Origin: Flavivirga aquimarina
GTDB taxonomy: Bacteria > Bacteroidota > Bacteroidia > Flavobacteriales > Flavobacteriaceae
Length of the DNA stretch: 64,000 nucleotides
Reading direction: 5' to 3'
Assembly: GCF_030540835.1 (NCBI RefSeq)
Contig: NZ_JAUOEK010000140.1
Coordinates: forward strand, 1-64,000
The notes beneath the pieces are model-generated. The model saw only the letters and a program-made list of their open reading frames with translations, made no database searches and was not told the DNA's origin. The position numbers and the translations under genes are program-made. Numbering within the stretch: position 1 is the first letter of the stretch; each line of letters begins with the position of its first letter. Positions 1 to 9,788 of this stretch are shown one piece after another.

Positions 1-22
1 TAGAGGTATTTCGCTGGTTTCA

Positions 23-121
23 TTTTGACCTAAAAAGGTCAAAAACCGAAATTCTGTATTTAGATTCCCGTTTTCACGGGAATGACAATTTCAACGGAAA
101 CCCCGAGGCAGAGCCTCGAGG
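23..121. repeat. Cluster of three short palindromes downstream of the outer-membrane gene
   Basis: Three inverted repeats lie head to tail beyond the stop of the minus-strand gene ending at 134. They are TTTTGACC/GGTCAAAA (23-44), ATTCCCG/CGGGAAT (64-83) and CGAGGC/GCCTCG (104-118). The middle one has the form of a dispersed palindromic repeat (ATTCCCG...CGGGAATGACA) related to repeats seen elsewhere in the window. The one at 104-118 is closest to the stop codon and could end transcription of the long minus-strand gene run. No T-tract follows on the minus strand, so the terminator role is inference. Confidence 0.5.
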
Positions 122-133
122 AATTCTTTTCGA

Positions 134-994
134 TTAAATTCGAAAAATCCCTCCAACTGCAATAATGCGTTCTAGAAATAGAAAATTCTGAGATGCTCTG
201 TCTTCGATAGATTCTGTTGTTCTTATATCTTTCATATTAATATAACCTCCTTTAAGTTCTGCTTGTACAAAAAAATATTTCAAAAAAGTTAAATTCAAAC
301 CTCCTTTTAATGATAAGCCATAACCTGAAATATGGAAATCATCATGTCTCTTTTTCCCTAATAGAGTTGCGTTTGTTTTTGGGTAAAGTAAGCCCCCAGA
401 TATTCCTTCGGTTAAATTAATCTGTATAATGTCTGTATTCCGAATTCTAAATATCTTTGAAAGGTCATCCATTCTGGCAATTTCAATGTTTATGTAATTA
501 AGCCCATCGGTATGTTCAAATTCCAAAAAGTTTTCTGTTAAAAAGATGGGGACATCATTGTACACGCCATTAAAAGTTGCTCCTGTTTCAGTATCTGGTA
601 AATTTATTGAACCTGAAATGTTTGCCCTCTGATTTTTGGTTACTACATATTTCATGTGGTCAACTCCAATAGATACATTATAATGATTCGTAAAAAAATA
701 GCCCAACCTAAAATTAGTTTGAGGAATTGTCATTCGGAATGGATTAATATAATCTATATGATACCCTTTAGGTTTGTCGTGGGCAACCATATTATTTAAT
801 GTGAAGTTATAATCTTTACCCTTAAATGTTATGTCTGTCTTAGAAAAATAACCTCGGTTCCCTCCCCAATAAAGAAATATCTTTCCTTTATTGGTAGATG
901 TATATTTAACTTGATCTAAATTCGTTTGCTGACCGTAGGTTTGATTTAAAAAGAGACTTATATATAGTGTTACTAAAATTAATTTTTTAATCAT
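134..994 (-). CDS. Predicted outer-membrane beta-barrel protein, function unknown
   Basis: A 286-residue protein with an N-terminal signal peptide (about residues 1-21, ending near TYG). The rest is alternating hydrophobic and polar residues rich in aromatic and Gly residues, as in small outer-membrane barrels. Near residue 97 there is an RLGYFFTNHYNVSIGVDH stretch that resembles strands of flavobacterial porin-like proteins. The final residues (VGGIFRI) could be a last strand. It is the last gene of the long minus-strand run, 44 bases after the antiporter gene. I do not recognise a named family. Location in the outer membrane is inferred from the signal peptide and composition. Confidence 0.7.
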   Translation of the reverse strand: MIKKLILVTLYISLFLNQTYGQQTNLDQVKYTSTNKGKIFLYWGGNRGYFSKTDITFKGKDYNFTLNNMVAHDKPKGYHIDYINPFRMTIPQTNFRLGYFFTNHYNVSIGVDHMKYVVTKNQRANISGSINLPDTETGATFNGVYNDVPIFLTENFLEFEHTDGLNYINIEIARMDDLSKIFRIRNTDIIQINLTEGISGGLLYPKTNATLLGKKRHDDFHISGYGLSLKGGLNLTFLKYFFVQAELKGGYINMKDIRTTESIEDRASQNFLFLERIIAVGGIFRI

Positions 995-1038
995 AAATAG
1001 TTTATTCGAGGTATTGGTATTTCTGCTATTAGGGTCTT

Positions 1039-2280
1039 TTATTTATAGAGTTTTTTTACAAACGTTCCTATACTTAAACCTTGTACAATAATTGAAAATA
1101 TTACAATGATATATGTTATGTGTAGTATTAATTCTCCAGAAAGAGCTTTGTTCAAACTTAAGGCTAGCGCAATGGAAATGCCTCCACGTAATCCTCCCCA
1201 AGTTAAAATAGCAACAGTCTTAATAGGCTTTTTCTCTTCGTGCTTTAATAATGAATACGGTAAAAACACAGAAATAAACCGTGCTAGCATCACAATTAAA
1301 ATAGCTAGTAGACCTAACAAAATATAAGTTGAATTAAAATTTAATAAGTGAATGGCAAGTCCTATAAGGACAAATAAAATGCCGTTAAAAATATCATCTA
1401 AAATTTCCCAAAAAGAATTGATGGCTTTTTGTACAGGGTTTTCATCTTTATTGATGTGTACTTTATTTCCAATTAACAAGCCTGCAACAACCATCGCTAA
1501 TGGTGCCGATATATGCAACATAAATGCGCCTGCTGTTCCACCCATAACTACAGCAAGGCTTATCATTACTGCTAATTGTGGGTTTTCTTTTAATGACTGA
1601 ATACATTTTAATCCTAGAAATCCAATGGCTAACCCATAGAGTAATCCGCCTATAGCTTCTTCTAAAAATAACATGCCTATTTCTGCTCCAATCTCTGCGG
1701 TACTATGTTCTCCTGTTGCAGTTGCAATTAATAAAACTCCTGAAAAAACAACAACTCCAATACCATCGTTAAATAAGGATTCACCTTCAATTTTAATACC
1801 TAAGCTTTTAGAAATATTTGCTTCTTTTAAAATGGCCATAACAGCAATTGGATCTGTTGGTGATATTAAAGCACCAAATAAAAGTGCATGTAGAAAGGGT
1901 AATTCTAAACCAATCAATTGTGCTGCAAAAAAGACTAGCCCACCAACCAAGAATGTAGATATTAGGACACCTAAGGTCGCAAATAATAGAATTGACTTCT
2001 TCTCTTTTGCTAGTGCTGCCAGATTAACGTGCAATGCTCCTGCAAAAAGTAGAAAACTTAAAATACCATCTAGTAATAGTGTTTTAAAATCTGCGTTAAT
2101 TATAATATCACAAAAGAAGGTGTAAAATTCTGGAAATACTGTCTTACTTAGTGTAATAGGAATAATCAAGATTAAACTTAAAATCATTAAACCAATGGTA
2201 GTTGGTAATTTTAACCACTTATAATTGACATAATTAAAAAGAGCCGCAATGGTAAATATGATACTGAAAGATTCGAACAT
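1039..2280 (-). CDS. Cation:proton antiporter, CPA1/NhaP type
   Basis: A 413-residue inner-membrane protein with about 12 hydrophobic segments, of normal length for the short CPA1 family without a cytoplasmic tail. Conserved membrane-core motifs are visible: [11 protein letters not shown] at about 140-150, [16 protein letters not shown] at about 166, and [15 protein letters not shown] at about 360. These surround the ion-binding aspartates of Na+(K+)/H+ exchangers. The start directly abuts the stop of the K+ channel gene (2281), so the two are probably translated together. The pairing suggests a joint role in monovalent cation and pH balance. Na+ versus K+ preference cannot be read from the sequence. 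Confidence 0.92.
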   Translation of the reverse strand: MFESFSIIFTIAALFNYVNYKWLKLPTTIGLMILSLILIIPITLSKTVFPEFYTFFCDIIINADFKTLLLDGILSFLLFAGALHVNLAALAKEKKSILLFATLGVLISTFLVGGLVFFAAQLIGLELPFLHALLFGALISPTDPIAVMAILKEANISKSLGIKIEGESLFNDGIGVVVFSGVLLIATATGEHSTAEIGAEIGMLFLEEAIGGLLYGLAIGFLGLKCIQSLKENPQLAVMISLAVVMGGTAGAFMLHISAPLAMVVAGLLIGNKVHINKDENPVQKAINSFWEILDDIFNGILFVLIGLAIHLLNFNSTYILLGLLAILIVMLARFISVFLPYSLLKHEEKKPIKTVAILTWGGLRGGISIALALSLNKALSGELILHITYIIVIFSIIVQGLSIGTFVKKLYK

Positions 2281-2946
2281 TTATTTAGATTTAACGTTAA
2301 TATACTTGCCTACAAATACACCAATAACAATGGCTAGATAAAATTGACCTATAATATTCATAACAAGGGTAAGGGATTGTGCTGAAGTTGTTACTGGAGT
2401 AATATCTCCATAACCAACAGTTGTAATACTTATAAAACTGAAATAATAGAAACTATAACCAGAGAAACCTTCTATTAATTGAAATGAATTTGAATCGAAG
2501 TAATGAATAGCTTCAAATAGAATACCTCCAATAATTCCCAAGTAAAGAAAACCTAATAAGGGACCTAGGATAAACTGGAGGTTAACCTTTTTTATTTTTA
2601 ATAACTGCCTAATAAGAATGATACAAAAACAAGCAAACAGTAAAAAAGAAAATACTAATCTGCAAATTAAGATTGATCGAGAATTCGTGTTAGAAAATTC
2701 TAACCAAATAGCTAATAATGTTAGAAAACCTATGATATATGTAATAAGTTTTGCTCTTTTTTTAGAAGCAATTAATGCGCTACTTAAAATAACCAAAGTA
2801 TAATTTATAACTATAATATAAGCAGGGTTAGAACTATTTATGGCTATATGAATTGGTGTCAATAAAAAATTGAACGTAGCCGTTAGCGCTATTAAATACT
2901 TATATTTAGTAACTTTTTTCCAATTACTTATTAATTGTAATCCCAT
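2281..2946 (-). CDS. Potassium channel protein of the two-TM pore type
   Basis: A 221-residue membrane protein. Four hydrophobic helices fill the N-terminal half. A canonical pore unit follows: outer helix (about 125-147), pore helix, selectivity filter TTVGYGD at 175-181, and inner helix (about 188-213). The TVGYGD filter is diagnostic for K+ selectivity. No RCK/TrkA nucleotide-binding domain follows, unlike many bacterial K+ channels. The gene lies back to back with the protease gene upstream and the antiporter gene downstream with no spacer, which suggests one transcript and a shared role in ion balance. Confidence 0.92.
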   Translation of the reverse strand: MGLQLISNWKKVTKYKYLIALTATFNFLLTPIHIAINSSNPAYIIVINYTLVILSSALIASKKRAKLITYIIGFLTLLAIWLEFSNTNSRSILICRLVFSFLLFACFCIILIRQLLKIKKVNLQFILGPLLGFLYLGIIGGILFEAIHYFDSNSFQLIEGFSGYSFYYFSFISITTVGYGDITPVTTSAQSLTLVMNIIGQFYLAIVIGVFVGKYINVKSK

Positions 2947-3966
2947 TTATTTTGAAAAATTGGCTTCAAGAGCTATTACCTTCCCTTTTCTTAAAACTTC
3001 AATAAGTACTTTGTCACCAACTTTGAGACTTTCTATCTGTTTTTTAATAGTACCCAAATCGTGAGGTGCGTTACAGCTTAAACCTTGAATGCTTAATATA
3101 ATATCGCCTCCTAGCCATATTTTTTGACCTAATATTTCTCCTTGAATAACTCCAGGTTTTATACCTATTTTATCAGCAAATGAATTAGGAGTTACACGTT
3201 GTATTAAAACTCCAGATTTTTGGGGTGTATTAAAAACCCCTGCTAACCCTTCACTTAAAAAAACACCGTCAAATCCTGTCCAAAAACTGTTTACGTCAAA
3301 CAAAACTTTTTTTGTGGTATCAATATCTACTGCAAATCCTAAACCTTCAAACCCTCCGCTATTCGATAAAATAAAACTCACGATACCAATAAGTTCTCCA
3401 TGCATATTAAACATGGGTCCTCCAGAATTTCCTTGGTTTATAGAAGCATCTGTTTGTAAAAAACCTGCCATTTCACCATTAGAAATAACATTTTTTTTCA
3501 TCTTACGACTTATATATCCCACAGACAATGAGTGTTCAAGTCCCAGAGGTGCGCCAATAATAAGTATCTGCTCTCCAATTTTTGAAGTACTAGAATTTCC
3601 TATTGTTGCAGGTTTTAAACTTATTGGTACTGTCCTTAATTTAAGAAGTGCTACGTCTGCAACCGTAGAACTTGATAATACATCTGCTGTGAATGTTGCT
3701 CCACTTTGAAGTTTTACAGAAACTTCATTTGCAGATTCGACAACGTGAGCTGCTGTAAGAATAAATCCTTCTTTATTAATGATAACACCTGAGCCTAAGC
3801 CACCAGAAGTTGTTAGTTTTTGGTCTTTAACCTTATATTCTATAACTTCTATGGTTACAACTGATGGATCAAGTTGTTTAAATAAAGTCGACATGTCTTG
3901 TGCATTAAAAGCTGTAGTAACACACAACAACAATAAATACCCTATGTTTTTAATTTTATTTATCAT
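2947..3966 (-). CDS. Periplasmic trypsin-like serine protease with PDZ domain (HtrA/DegP-like)
   Basis: A 339-residue protein with a signal peptide at 1-22. The trypsin-like domain shows the full triad: His74 in TAAHVV, Asp104 in ADVALL and Ser181 in GNSGGP. One PDZ domain occupies about 235-338, including GLSCNAPHDLGTIKKQIESL. One PDZ domain makes it DegS-like in layout, but it has a signal peptide rather than a clear anchor. The likely role is envelope protein quality control. The start overlaps the end of the malic enzyme gene by 11 bases, which supports co-translation. Nothing suggests loss of activity. Confidence 0.92.
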   Translation of the reverse strand: MINKIKNIGYLLLLCVTTAFNAQDMSTLFKQLDPSVVTIEVIEYKVKDQKLTTSGGLGSGVIINKEGFILTAAHVVESANEVSVKLQSGATFTADVLSSSTVADVALLKLRTVPISLKPATIGNSSTSKIGEQILIIGAPLGLEHSLSVGYISRKMKKNVISNGEMAGFLQTDASINQGNSGGPMFNMHGELIGIVSFILSNSGGFEGLGFAVDIDTTKKVLFDVNSFWTGFDGVFLSEGLAGVFNTPQKSGVLIQRVTPNSFADKIGIKPGVIQGEILGQKIWLGGDIILSIQGLSCNAPHDLGTIKKQIESLKVGDKVLIEVLRKGKVIALEANFSK

Positions 3967-5143
3967 AATTCTTATATGCTTGCTTTACAGCATCTGCAAC
4001 CTTTGAAGCAATTTCTTTGTTTAAACTTTTTGGTATAATATGTTCCCTGTCTGGCTGCATCACACAATCTGCAATAGCATAAGCCGCTGCAATTTTCATT
4101 TTAGGTGTTATACGTTTCGCTCTGCAATCTAGTGCACCTCTAAAAATACCAGGAAAAGCTAATACATTGTTTACTTGATTAGGATAATCGCTACGTCCTG
4201 TTGCAATAATTGCGGCACCTCCTTTTAAGGCTTCTTCTGGCATAATTTCAGGGTCAGGGTTTGCTAATGCAAAAATAACGGGGTTTTCAGCCATCGTTTC
4301 AATATCTTCTGCCGTTAAAATATTAGCAACGCTTACACCGATAAAGACATCTGCGCCTTTAATAGCATCCTTAAGGGTTCCTTCAACATTTTCTGGATTC
4401 GAATAGTTAAGCAATTCAATTTTGACCGGATTTAAATTGGTTCTGTTTTTATGAATAATACCTTTGCTATCGCATACTAATACTTGCTTTACAGGAATAC
4501 AAACATTAGGGTCTATACTTATACAACGCAATAAACGCGATATCGCAATTCCTGCTGCACCAGCACCGTTAATGACTACTTTTAAATCTGAAAGATTTTT
4601 TCCTAATACTTTACAACTATTTAAAATTCCAGCTAGAGCAACTATTGCTGTTCCGTGTTGGTCGTCATGAAATACAGGGATTCCAATATCTTGCAAAGCA
4701 GTTTCAACTTCAAAACTACGAGGTGCCGAAATATCTTCTAAATTTACTCCTCCAAATACTGGTGCAATCCGTTTTACCGTTTCAATAATTTCTGAAGCAA
4801 CTGTAGTATTTAAACAAATAGGAAATGCATCAACATTTGCAAATTTCTTAAATAACATGGCTTTTCCTTCCATAACTGGAATAGCTGCCTCTGGGCCAAT
4901 ATTTCCTAGACCTAACACTGCGGTTCCATCTGAAACCACAGCGATTGTATTACCTTTTATAGTAAGGTCGTAGGCTAGAGTAACGTCGTCGGCAATTGCT
5001 AAGCAAGGTGCGGCAACTCCCGGCGAATATACACGAGAAAGATCGTCTGTAGTATGTACCTCTATCTTAGATACTACTTCAATTTTTCCTTTATGTTTTT
5101 TATGAAGTTCTAGGGATTCTTTATTAAAATCGTGCTGAGCCAT
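3956..5143 (-). CDS. Malic enzyme (NAD(P)-dependent, decarboxylating)
   Basis: A 395-residue protein that converts malate to pyruvate, CO2 and NAD(P)H in the cytoplasm. It matches the malic domain of bacterial MaeB-type enzymes but ends before the phosphotransacetylase-like domain of the long (about 750-residue) form. Key segments are SPGVAAPCLAIA (about 38), FHDDQHGTAIVALAG (about 158), the dinucleotide-binding VINGAGAAGIAI (about 190) and FALANPDPEI (about 292). Its start shares one base with the YHS gene stop (TAATG). A Rieske-TPP enzyme lies two genes upstream, so pyruvate made here could feed that enzyme. That link is inference. Confidence 0.93.
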   Translation of the reverse strand: MAQHDFNKESLELHKKHKGKIEVVSKIEVHTTDDLSRVYSPGVAAPCLAIADDVTLAYDLTIKGNTIAVVSDGTAVLGLGNIGPEAAIPVMEGKAMLFKKFANVDAFPICLNTTVASEIIETVKRIAPVFGGVNLEDISAPRSFEVETALQDIGIPVFHDDQHGTAIVALAGILNSCKVLGKNLSDLKVVINGAGAAGIAISRLLRCISIDPNVCIPVKQVLVCDSKGIIHKNRTNLNPVKIELLNYSNPENVEGTLKDAIKGADVFIGVSVANILTAEDIETMAENPVIFALANPDPEIMPEEALKGGAAIIATGRSDYPNQVNNVLAFPGIFRGALDCRAKRITPKMKIAAAYAIADCVMQPDREHIIPKSLNKEIASKVADAVKQAYKNYDK

Positions 5144-5526
5144 TATGCATTCATTTTAGCCCAAGCTGTATCTGCTAAAGCTCTTAATTCTTCTGGTTTT
5201 TTAACCCATTGCCTTTTAGCATCAATAATTCCGAAAAGCATTCTAGTGAAAAAGTATAATTTCCCATCACGAACTTCCCAACTTTTAGGATTTGGATTAA
5301 CTTCTTTCTCTTCAGACATCGCTATGGCGCAAAAACCTCCATATTGTGGTGTATAGGCTTCTGGAGATTTTTCAAACTCTTCTTTATCTTCTAGTGAAGC
5401 AAAAAGATACTTTGCATCATTGTATGTTGAAGTGTACGCTTCGTTTCCTTTTTTAGGGCTTCCGTTGAAAAAGGATACAACATCATATCCTTGTGCTGCT
5501 ATTCCGTTTTTTAAATTTTGTTTCAT
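5143..5526 (-). CDS. YHS-domain protein, probably metal-binding
   Basis: A 127-residue protein with one YHS domain covering most of its length: GYDVVSFFNGSPKKGNEAY at about 14-32 and TPQYGGFCAIAMSEE at about 78-92, with the typical PQYGGxCA signature. YHS domains occur next to heavy-metal ATPases and in metal-sensing proteins. No signal peptide is visible, so it should be cytoplasmic. It lies 19 bases from the Rieske-TPP enzyme and overlaps the malic enzyme gene by one base. It may be a metal-binding partner of the redox enzymes in this run. The family is clear, the job is not. Confidence 0.85.
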   Translation of the reverse strand: MKQNLKNGIAAQGYDVVSFFNGSPKKGNEAYTSTYNDAKYLFASLEDKEEFEKSPEAYTPQYGGFCAIAMSEEKEVNPNPKSWEVRDGKLYFFTRMLFGIIDAKRQWVKKPEELRALADTAWAKMNA

Positions 5527-5545
5527 TAGGTTTTATTTTTAAGTG

Positions 5546-7495
5546 TTATATTAAATTTACATCTGTAATGACCTCTAAAAGTGCAGGTCCATTATGTTCG
5601 CTAAGTTTTTGCATAGCTGGGATTAAGTCTTCCAACTTTTCTACACGAATGCCTAGTGCACCACAGTTTTCTGCATATTTAGCGAAGCTTGGATTTGTTA
5701 ATGAAGTTTGCCATACGTCTACTTCTGCTGCACGTTGTTCTTTTGATATTTTTCCGAGTTCAGAATTGTTTAAGACAATATGTTTAATATTCATATTGTA
5801 TTTAACTAGCGTATTTATTTCGGCCAAATACTGCCCCAATCCAGCATCTCCAGATACAGACCAAATAGGTCTTTTATCGCCTTCTGCTGCCCAAGCTCCC
5901 ATGGCCGCTGGTAAAGCAAAACCAATGGACCCTAGATAACCAGACATCAATACTGCCTGATTTTTTGGCTCAAAATACCTTCCAAAAGAATAGGTGTTAT
6001 TACCCACATCTACAGCTATTACTGCATTTTCTGGCGTAACCTTATTCATGGCATCAAAAACAGCGATTGAACTCAAAGCACTTCCACAATCTTTAAGACG
6101 GCTTTCTTTTTCTTCTTTCCAATATTGCCATCTATCTGCTATTTCTTTTCGTTGACTTGTCGTATTTGTGTTTCCTTTTGTTTGTTCTGTTAATAGCACC
6201 AAAGTTTCTGATATTTCTCCCCAAAGAGCCACATCAACTTTGTGATGCTTACTCAATGCCATGGGGTCAAAATCTACTTGAATAATTGGTTTTTTAGGTG
6301 TTATACCAGTATGGTTAGAAAAAGAAGCTCCAAATACTAGCAATAAATCACATTCATTCATAAACCAAGAAGCTATTGGTGTACCACTTCTTCCTAGTAC
6401 ACCACAGCCTAATGGGTGATTATCTGCTATTAATCCTTTTCCTTTAAAGGTTGTAATTACCGGGCAATCTAAAGTTTCTGCATAAGCGATAATCGCATCC
6501 ATTTGAAAACGTGCACCATGACCTACAATAATAACGGGTCTTTTTGAAGCTTTAAGCAAATCAACTGCTTTTTGCGTCATCTCTTTTGGTGGTGAAATAT
6601 TGAAAGGTGTAATTCTATTCTCAGGTGTTTGAGGTTTAGAGTTTTCAGGCTTTTTTGTGAAAGCAACTTCGTCTGGAAATGTTAGGTGAACAACATCTCT
6701 TTTTATCAAAGCTGTCTTTACAGCAAGTGACATAAGTTCACTATGATTAGAATTTAAATGCACCGCATGATTGAATTCTGAAACGCTATCAAAGGCATTG
6801 ACTAAATCTACTTCTTGGAATGCTCCAGTACCAATAACTTGGGTGTTTACTTGTCCTGAAAGTGCTAACAAAGGTGCTCTATCTACCTTGGCATCCCACA
6901 TGCCTGTATACATATTAGTAGCACCTGGACCTGCTATACCAAAACAGGCTGCGGGTTTACCTGTTAATTTTGCATAGCCCGATGCAGCAAACGCAGCAGC
7001 ACCTTCGTGTCTAATTCCAAAAAACTGTAGTTTTCCTTTTTCTTCTTGTCTTCTCATAGCATCTGCAACAGCAAGATTACTATGACCTACCATTCCAAAA
7101 ACAGTATTTACACCCCAATTTACCATGGTTTCAATCATAACATCTGAAATGGTATCTTCATGAGGTGCTTCTTCTGTAAGTCCAACATATATCGCATCCC
7201 CTTCTTCTTTTACTTCAAATGTTTTGATACTATCGTCGTGGTCTCCTGGTGATTGTCCATTGCATGGGTCAAAATCCCAACCGTGCCATGGGCAACGCAG
7301 CATGCCATTTTCAATAGACCCTTCGCCTAGTGGCCCACCTTGATGTGGACACGCATTATCTAATGCCGAGAATTTTCCTTTATAATGTGTTAGGCAAATA
7401 CCTTGGTGACCAGCGGTTACCGTTTTTACACGTCCTTCTGGTAACGTTTTTCTATTATCTAAAACTTTATACCACTTTTTATTTTCTGAGCTCAT
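5546..7495 (-). CDS. Rieske domain fused to a TPP-dependent pyruvate-oxidase/acetolactate-synthase-like enzyme
   Basis: A 649-residue fusion. Residues 1-105 are a Rieske [2Fe-2S] domain with ligands in ACPHQG (about 48) and CPWHGW (about 68). Residues about 112-649 are a complete TPP enzyme. It has the catalytic Glu in GIRHEGAAAFAASGYA, the segment GIAGPGATN, the central domain (VIIVGHGARFQ), and the TPP/Mg2+ motif beginning SGDAGLGQ with its downstream NN. The layout resembles pyruvate oxidase and acetolactate synthase; the substrate is not fixed by sequence. The Rieske domain could pass electrons from the TPP adduct or a flavin. It sits 7 bases after the TauE gene in the same run. Confidence 0.9.
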   Translation of the reverse strand: MSSENKKWYKVLDNRKTLPEGRVKTVTAGHQGICLTHYKGKFSALDNACPHQGGPLGEGSIENGMLRCPWHGWDFDPCNGQSPGDHDDSIKTFEVKEEGDAIYVGLTEEAPHEDTISDVMIETMVNWGVNTVFGMVGHSNLAVADAMRRQEEKGKLQFFGIRHEGAAAFAASGYAKLTGKPAACFGIAGPGATNMYTGMWDAKVDRAPLLALSGQVNTQVIGTGAFQEVDLVNAFDSVSEFNHAVHLNSNHSELMSLAVKTALIKRDVVHLTFPDEVAFTKKPENSKPQTPENRITPFNISPPKEMTQKAVDLLKASKRPVIIVGHGARFQMDAIIAYAETLDCPVITTFKGKGLIADNHPLGCGVLGRSGTPIASWFMNECDLLLVFGASFSNHTGITPKKPIIQVDFDPMALSKHHKVDVALWGEISETLVLLTEQTKGNTNTTSQRKEIADRWQYWKEEKESRLKDCGSALSSIAVFDAMNKVTPENAVIAVDVGNNTYSFGRYFEPKNQAVLMSGYLGSIGFALPAAMGAWAAEGDKRPIWSVSGDAGLGQYLAEINTLVKYNMNIKHIVLNNSELGKISKEQRAAEVDVWQTSLTNPSFAKYAENCGALGIRVEKLEDLIPAMQKLSEHNGPALLEVITDVNLI

Positions 7496-7502
7496 AATCT
7501 TT

Positions 7503-8360
7503 TTAAATTAATGTGTATAACATAAAAGCACCAACTACTATAAATAGGATAGAAATACCTACTTTCATCTTATCTGCTGGTATCACTTTTTGTAATTTAG
7601 GGCCTACTTGACCACCTATAATAACTCCCGGAATTGTAAATATGATTAAATTAAGAACTTGGTTCATGACTTCGCCGCCTTCTTGAGCAAACTCATAAAA
7701 ATGACCTACAGAAGCAACTAAAACTGTAATAACCACCACAAAAATGGATGTTGCTACTGCTACTCGCGTTGGTACTTTGCATTTTGCTACTAAATGATAT
7801 TCTTGTAATTCTGCAAGTCCAACGGAAATCATACCTAAAAAAGCACCACCAATGGCTGCAAACATTCTCCCCATATTTTTATTACATACGGTGTAGTTAT
7901 AGACATTACCATCTGAGTCTGTTAAAGTGCTTTCATAGGTGGTTTCAAACTCCTTTTTATGAGCTGCTTCTAATTTTTCTTTTTCTTCTTCGCGCCAAGA
8001 CACATAGAGTTGGTAGCCTATAAATATAATTCCAATACCAAATATGGCTTTGAGTATTAAAGGCGGCACCAGATCTCCATATACAGTTCCTAAAATGGCA
8101 AAGGGGACGGAAATGAGTAACAAGTTTAACCCCAATTTAAAGTCAATTAACTTGGCTTTCCAATACGCCATTAAACCAGAGCTAAAGCCAAATAACTCGG
8201 TAGCTAATGCTGTACCTATCGCAATTTTAGGGTCAAGTCCTAAACCTATCATAAACAAAGGTGAAAAAAATACAGCGCCACCTATTCCTGATGACATAGC
8301 TATTGTCGCAATTGCTATTGATATTGGTAATAAGTACCAAAACTCCATTGTTAATTCCAT
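7503..8360 (-). CDS. TauE/SafE family membrane exporter
   Basis: A 285-residue inner-membrane protein with about eight hydrophobic helices in two halves. It has the family's N-terminal SSGIGGAVFFSPLFMIGLG and later GGAFLGMISVGLAELQEY and IPGVIIGGQVGPKLQ. A hydrophilic loop of about 45 residues (about 120-165) sits in the middle. The family exports sulfite, sulfoacetate or other organic anions. Context between a Grx-TrxR fusion and a Rieske-TPP enzyme favours a sulfur-containing or carboxylate substrate, but this is inference. Met1 and Met5 are both possible starts. Confidence 0.85.
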   Translation of the reverse strand: MELTMEFWYLLPISIAIATIAMSSGIGGAVFFSPLFMIGLGLDPKIAIGTALATELFGFSSGLMAYWKAKLIDFKLGLNLLLISVPFAILGTVYGDLVPPLILKAIFGIGIIFIGYQLYVSWREEEKEKLEAAHKKEFETTYESTLTDSDGNVYNYTVCNKNMGRMFAAIGGAFLGMISVGLAELQEYHLVAKCKVPTRVAVATSIFVVVITVLVASVGHFYEFAQEGGEVMNQVLNLIIFTIPGVIIGGQVGPKLQKVIPADKMKVGISILFIVVGAFMLYTLI

Positions 8361-8375
8361 AATATTTATGTTTAA

Positions 8376-9788
8376 TTATTTAAAAAACTGACGTACGCCG
8401 TAGCTTGCTAATACACCTTCTCCTGTTGCTGCTGCTACTTGTGCTATGGCTCCTTCTCTACAATCTCCTGCTGCGAAAACACCTTTTATGTTCGTTTCTC
8501 CTAAACCTGTTGTCGTTATAAAACCTCGTTCGTTTAGGTCTATTAAGCCTTTTACGTTGTCTGTATTTGGGATAAGACCTATAAAAATGAATGACCCATC
8601 GGCATATAGTTCTGTTTCTTCATTTGTAATACTGTCTTTTAGTTGTAAGCCTTTAAAATTATCGTTCTCATCTTTTATAAAGGCTACGGACTCTTTATTC
8701 ATATGCACTTCAATATTTTTAATTGAAGGCAGTTTTTCTATATAAGTTTCTGAAGCACTAAAGGCATCTCCACGGTTTACTATGATTACTTTTTTACAAA
8801 AGGAAGCCAGAAAAATACCTTCTTCTAATGCACTATTTCCTCCACCAACTACAATAACTTCTCTGTCTCTATAAAATGCACCATCACAGGTAGCGCAAAA
8901 ATGAATTCCTGCACCTATTAATGCTTCTTCATTAGGGATTCCTAATTTTCTATAGGTAGAACCTAAAGCTAAAACCACCGTTTTACTTTGATATGCTCCC
9001 ATATTAGTATCTACAGAAAAAATACCACCTTCTTTTTTAAGTGATTTTACACTAACGCCTGTTTCTATTTTTGCTCCATACGTTTTTGCTTGTTCTGCCA
9101 TTCTTTGGGTAAGCTCTGGACCGGATATGGTTGTAAAACCAGGGTAATTTTCTATCTTTTCTGTTAAGAACGCATTACCGCCTATGTTCTTTTTTTCGAG
9201 AATAAGCGAATTAAACCGGTCTCGTTGGATATAAATTGATGCTGTTAATCCAGCTGCTCCTGCACCTACTACTATGGAATCGTAAACTGTTTTTTTGGAT
9301 TCTTGACCTATGTTTAAAACAGTTTTTAAAATGGCATTATCTGGGTTTGTATAACTTTTATCTCCAATAAAAATGGTCGGAATAATACGTTTTCCATTAT
9401 TAATTTCTTCTACTTTTTGAGCAGCCCAAGAGTGTTTGTCAACTTCTATATATTGAAAGTTAATATGATTATCTTGTAGATAGCTTTTTGCGCGCTGACA
9501 ATCTGGACACCAATCTGCGCCATATAAAATCACTCTTCCTTGAGCATTAATCCCTAGTATGTTTGCTAATTCATTATTATCTGGATTAGTTAATGGTTTT
9601 TCACCAATAATAATGGTTGGTATGATACGTTTACCATTATTGATACTTTCTACACGAGCTGTTGCATCTTTATCTAAATCGACATCAATAAAATTGAAAT
9701 CAATGTCGTTCTCTTTTAAATATGCTTTAGCTCTTTGACAATCTGGACACCAATCGGCACCATATAAATCTATTGTATTCATGGTCAT
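8376..9788 (-). CDS. Glutaredoxin-glutaredoxin-thioredoxin reductase fusion
   Basis: A 470-residue three-part redox protein. Two consecutive glutaredoxin-like domains (about 5-78 and 85-160) each start with YGADWCPDCQRAK, and each ends in a near-identical IIPTIxIGxK block, so they arose by internal duplication. A thioredoxin-reductase-like flavoprotein follows from about 170, with an FAD site (VGAGAAGLTASIY), the redox pair CATC in HFCATCDGAFYRD, and an NADPH site (VVGGGNSALEEG). Electrons from NADPH could pass through FAD and CATC to the tethered CPDC sites. It abuts the Rieske-GltB-like gene with no gap. Confidence 0.93.
   Translation of the reverse strand: MTMNTIDLYGADWCPDCQRAKAYLKENDIDFNFIDVDLDKDATARVESINNGKRIIPTIIIGEKPLTNPDNNELANILGINAQGRVILYGADWCPDCQRAKSYLQDNHINFQYIEVDKHSWAAQKVEEINNGKRIIPTIFIGDKSYTNPDNAILKTVLNIGQESKKTVYDSIVVGAGAAGLTASIYIQRDRFNSLILEKKNIGGNAFLTEKIENYPGFTTISGPELTQRMAEQAKTYGAKIETGVSVKSLKKEGGIFSVDTNMGAYQSKTVVLALGSTYRKLGIPNEEALIGAGIHFCATCDGAFYRDREVIVVGGGNSALEEGIFLASFCKKVIIVNRGDAFSASETYIEKLPSIKNIEVHMNKESVAFIKDENDNFKGLQLKDSITNEETELYADGSFIFIGLIPNTDNVKGLIDLNERGFITTTGLGETNIKGVFAAGDCREGAIAQVAAATGEGVLASYGVRQFFK

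Noticed and set aside
1106-2125. Plus-strand open frames opposite the antiporter gene
   Set aside because: They are opposite-strand shadows of a strongly conserved membrane protein, with no recognised motif.
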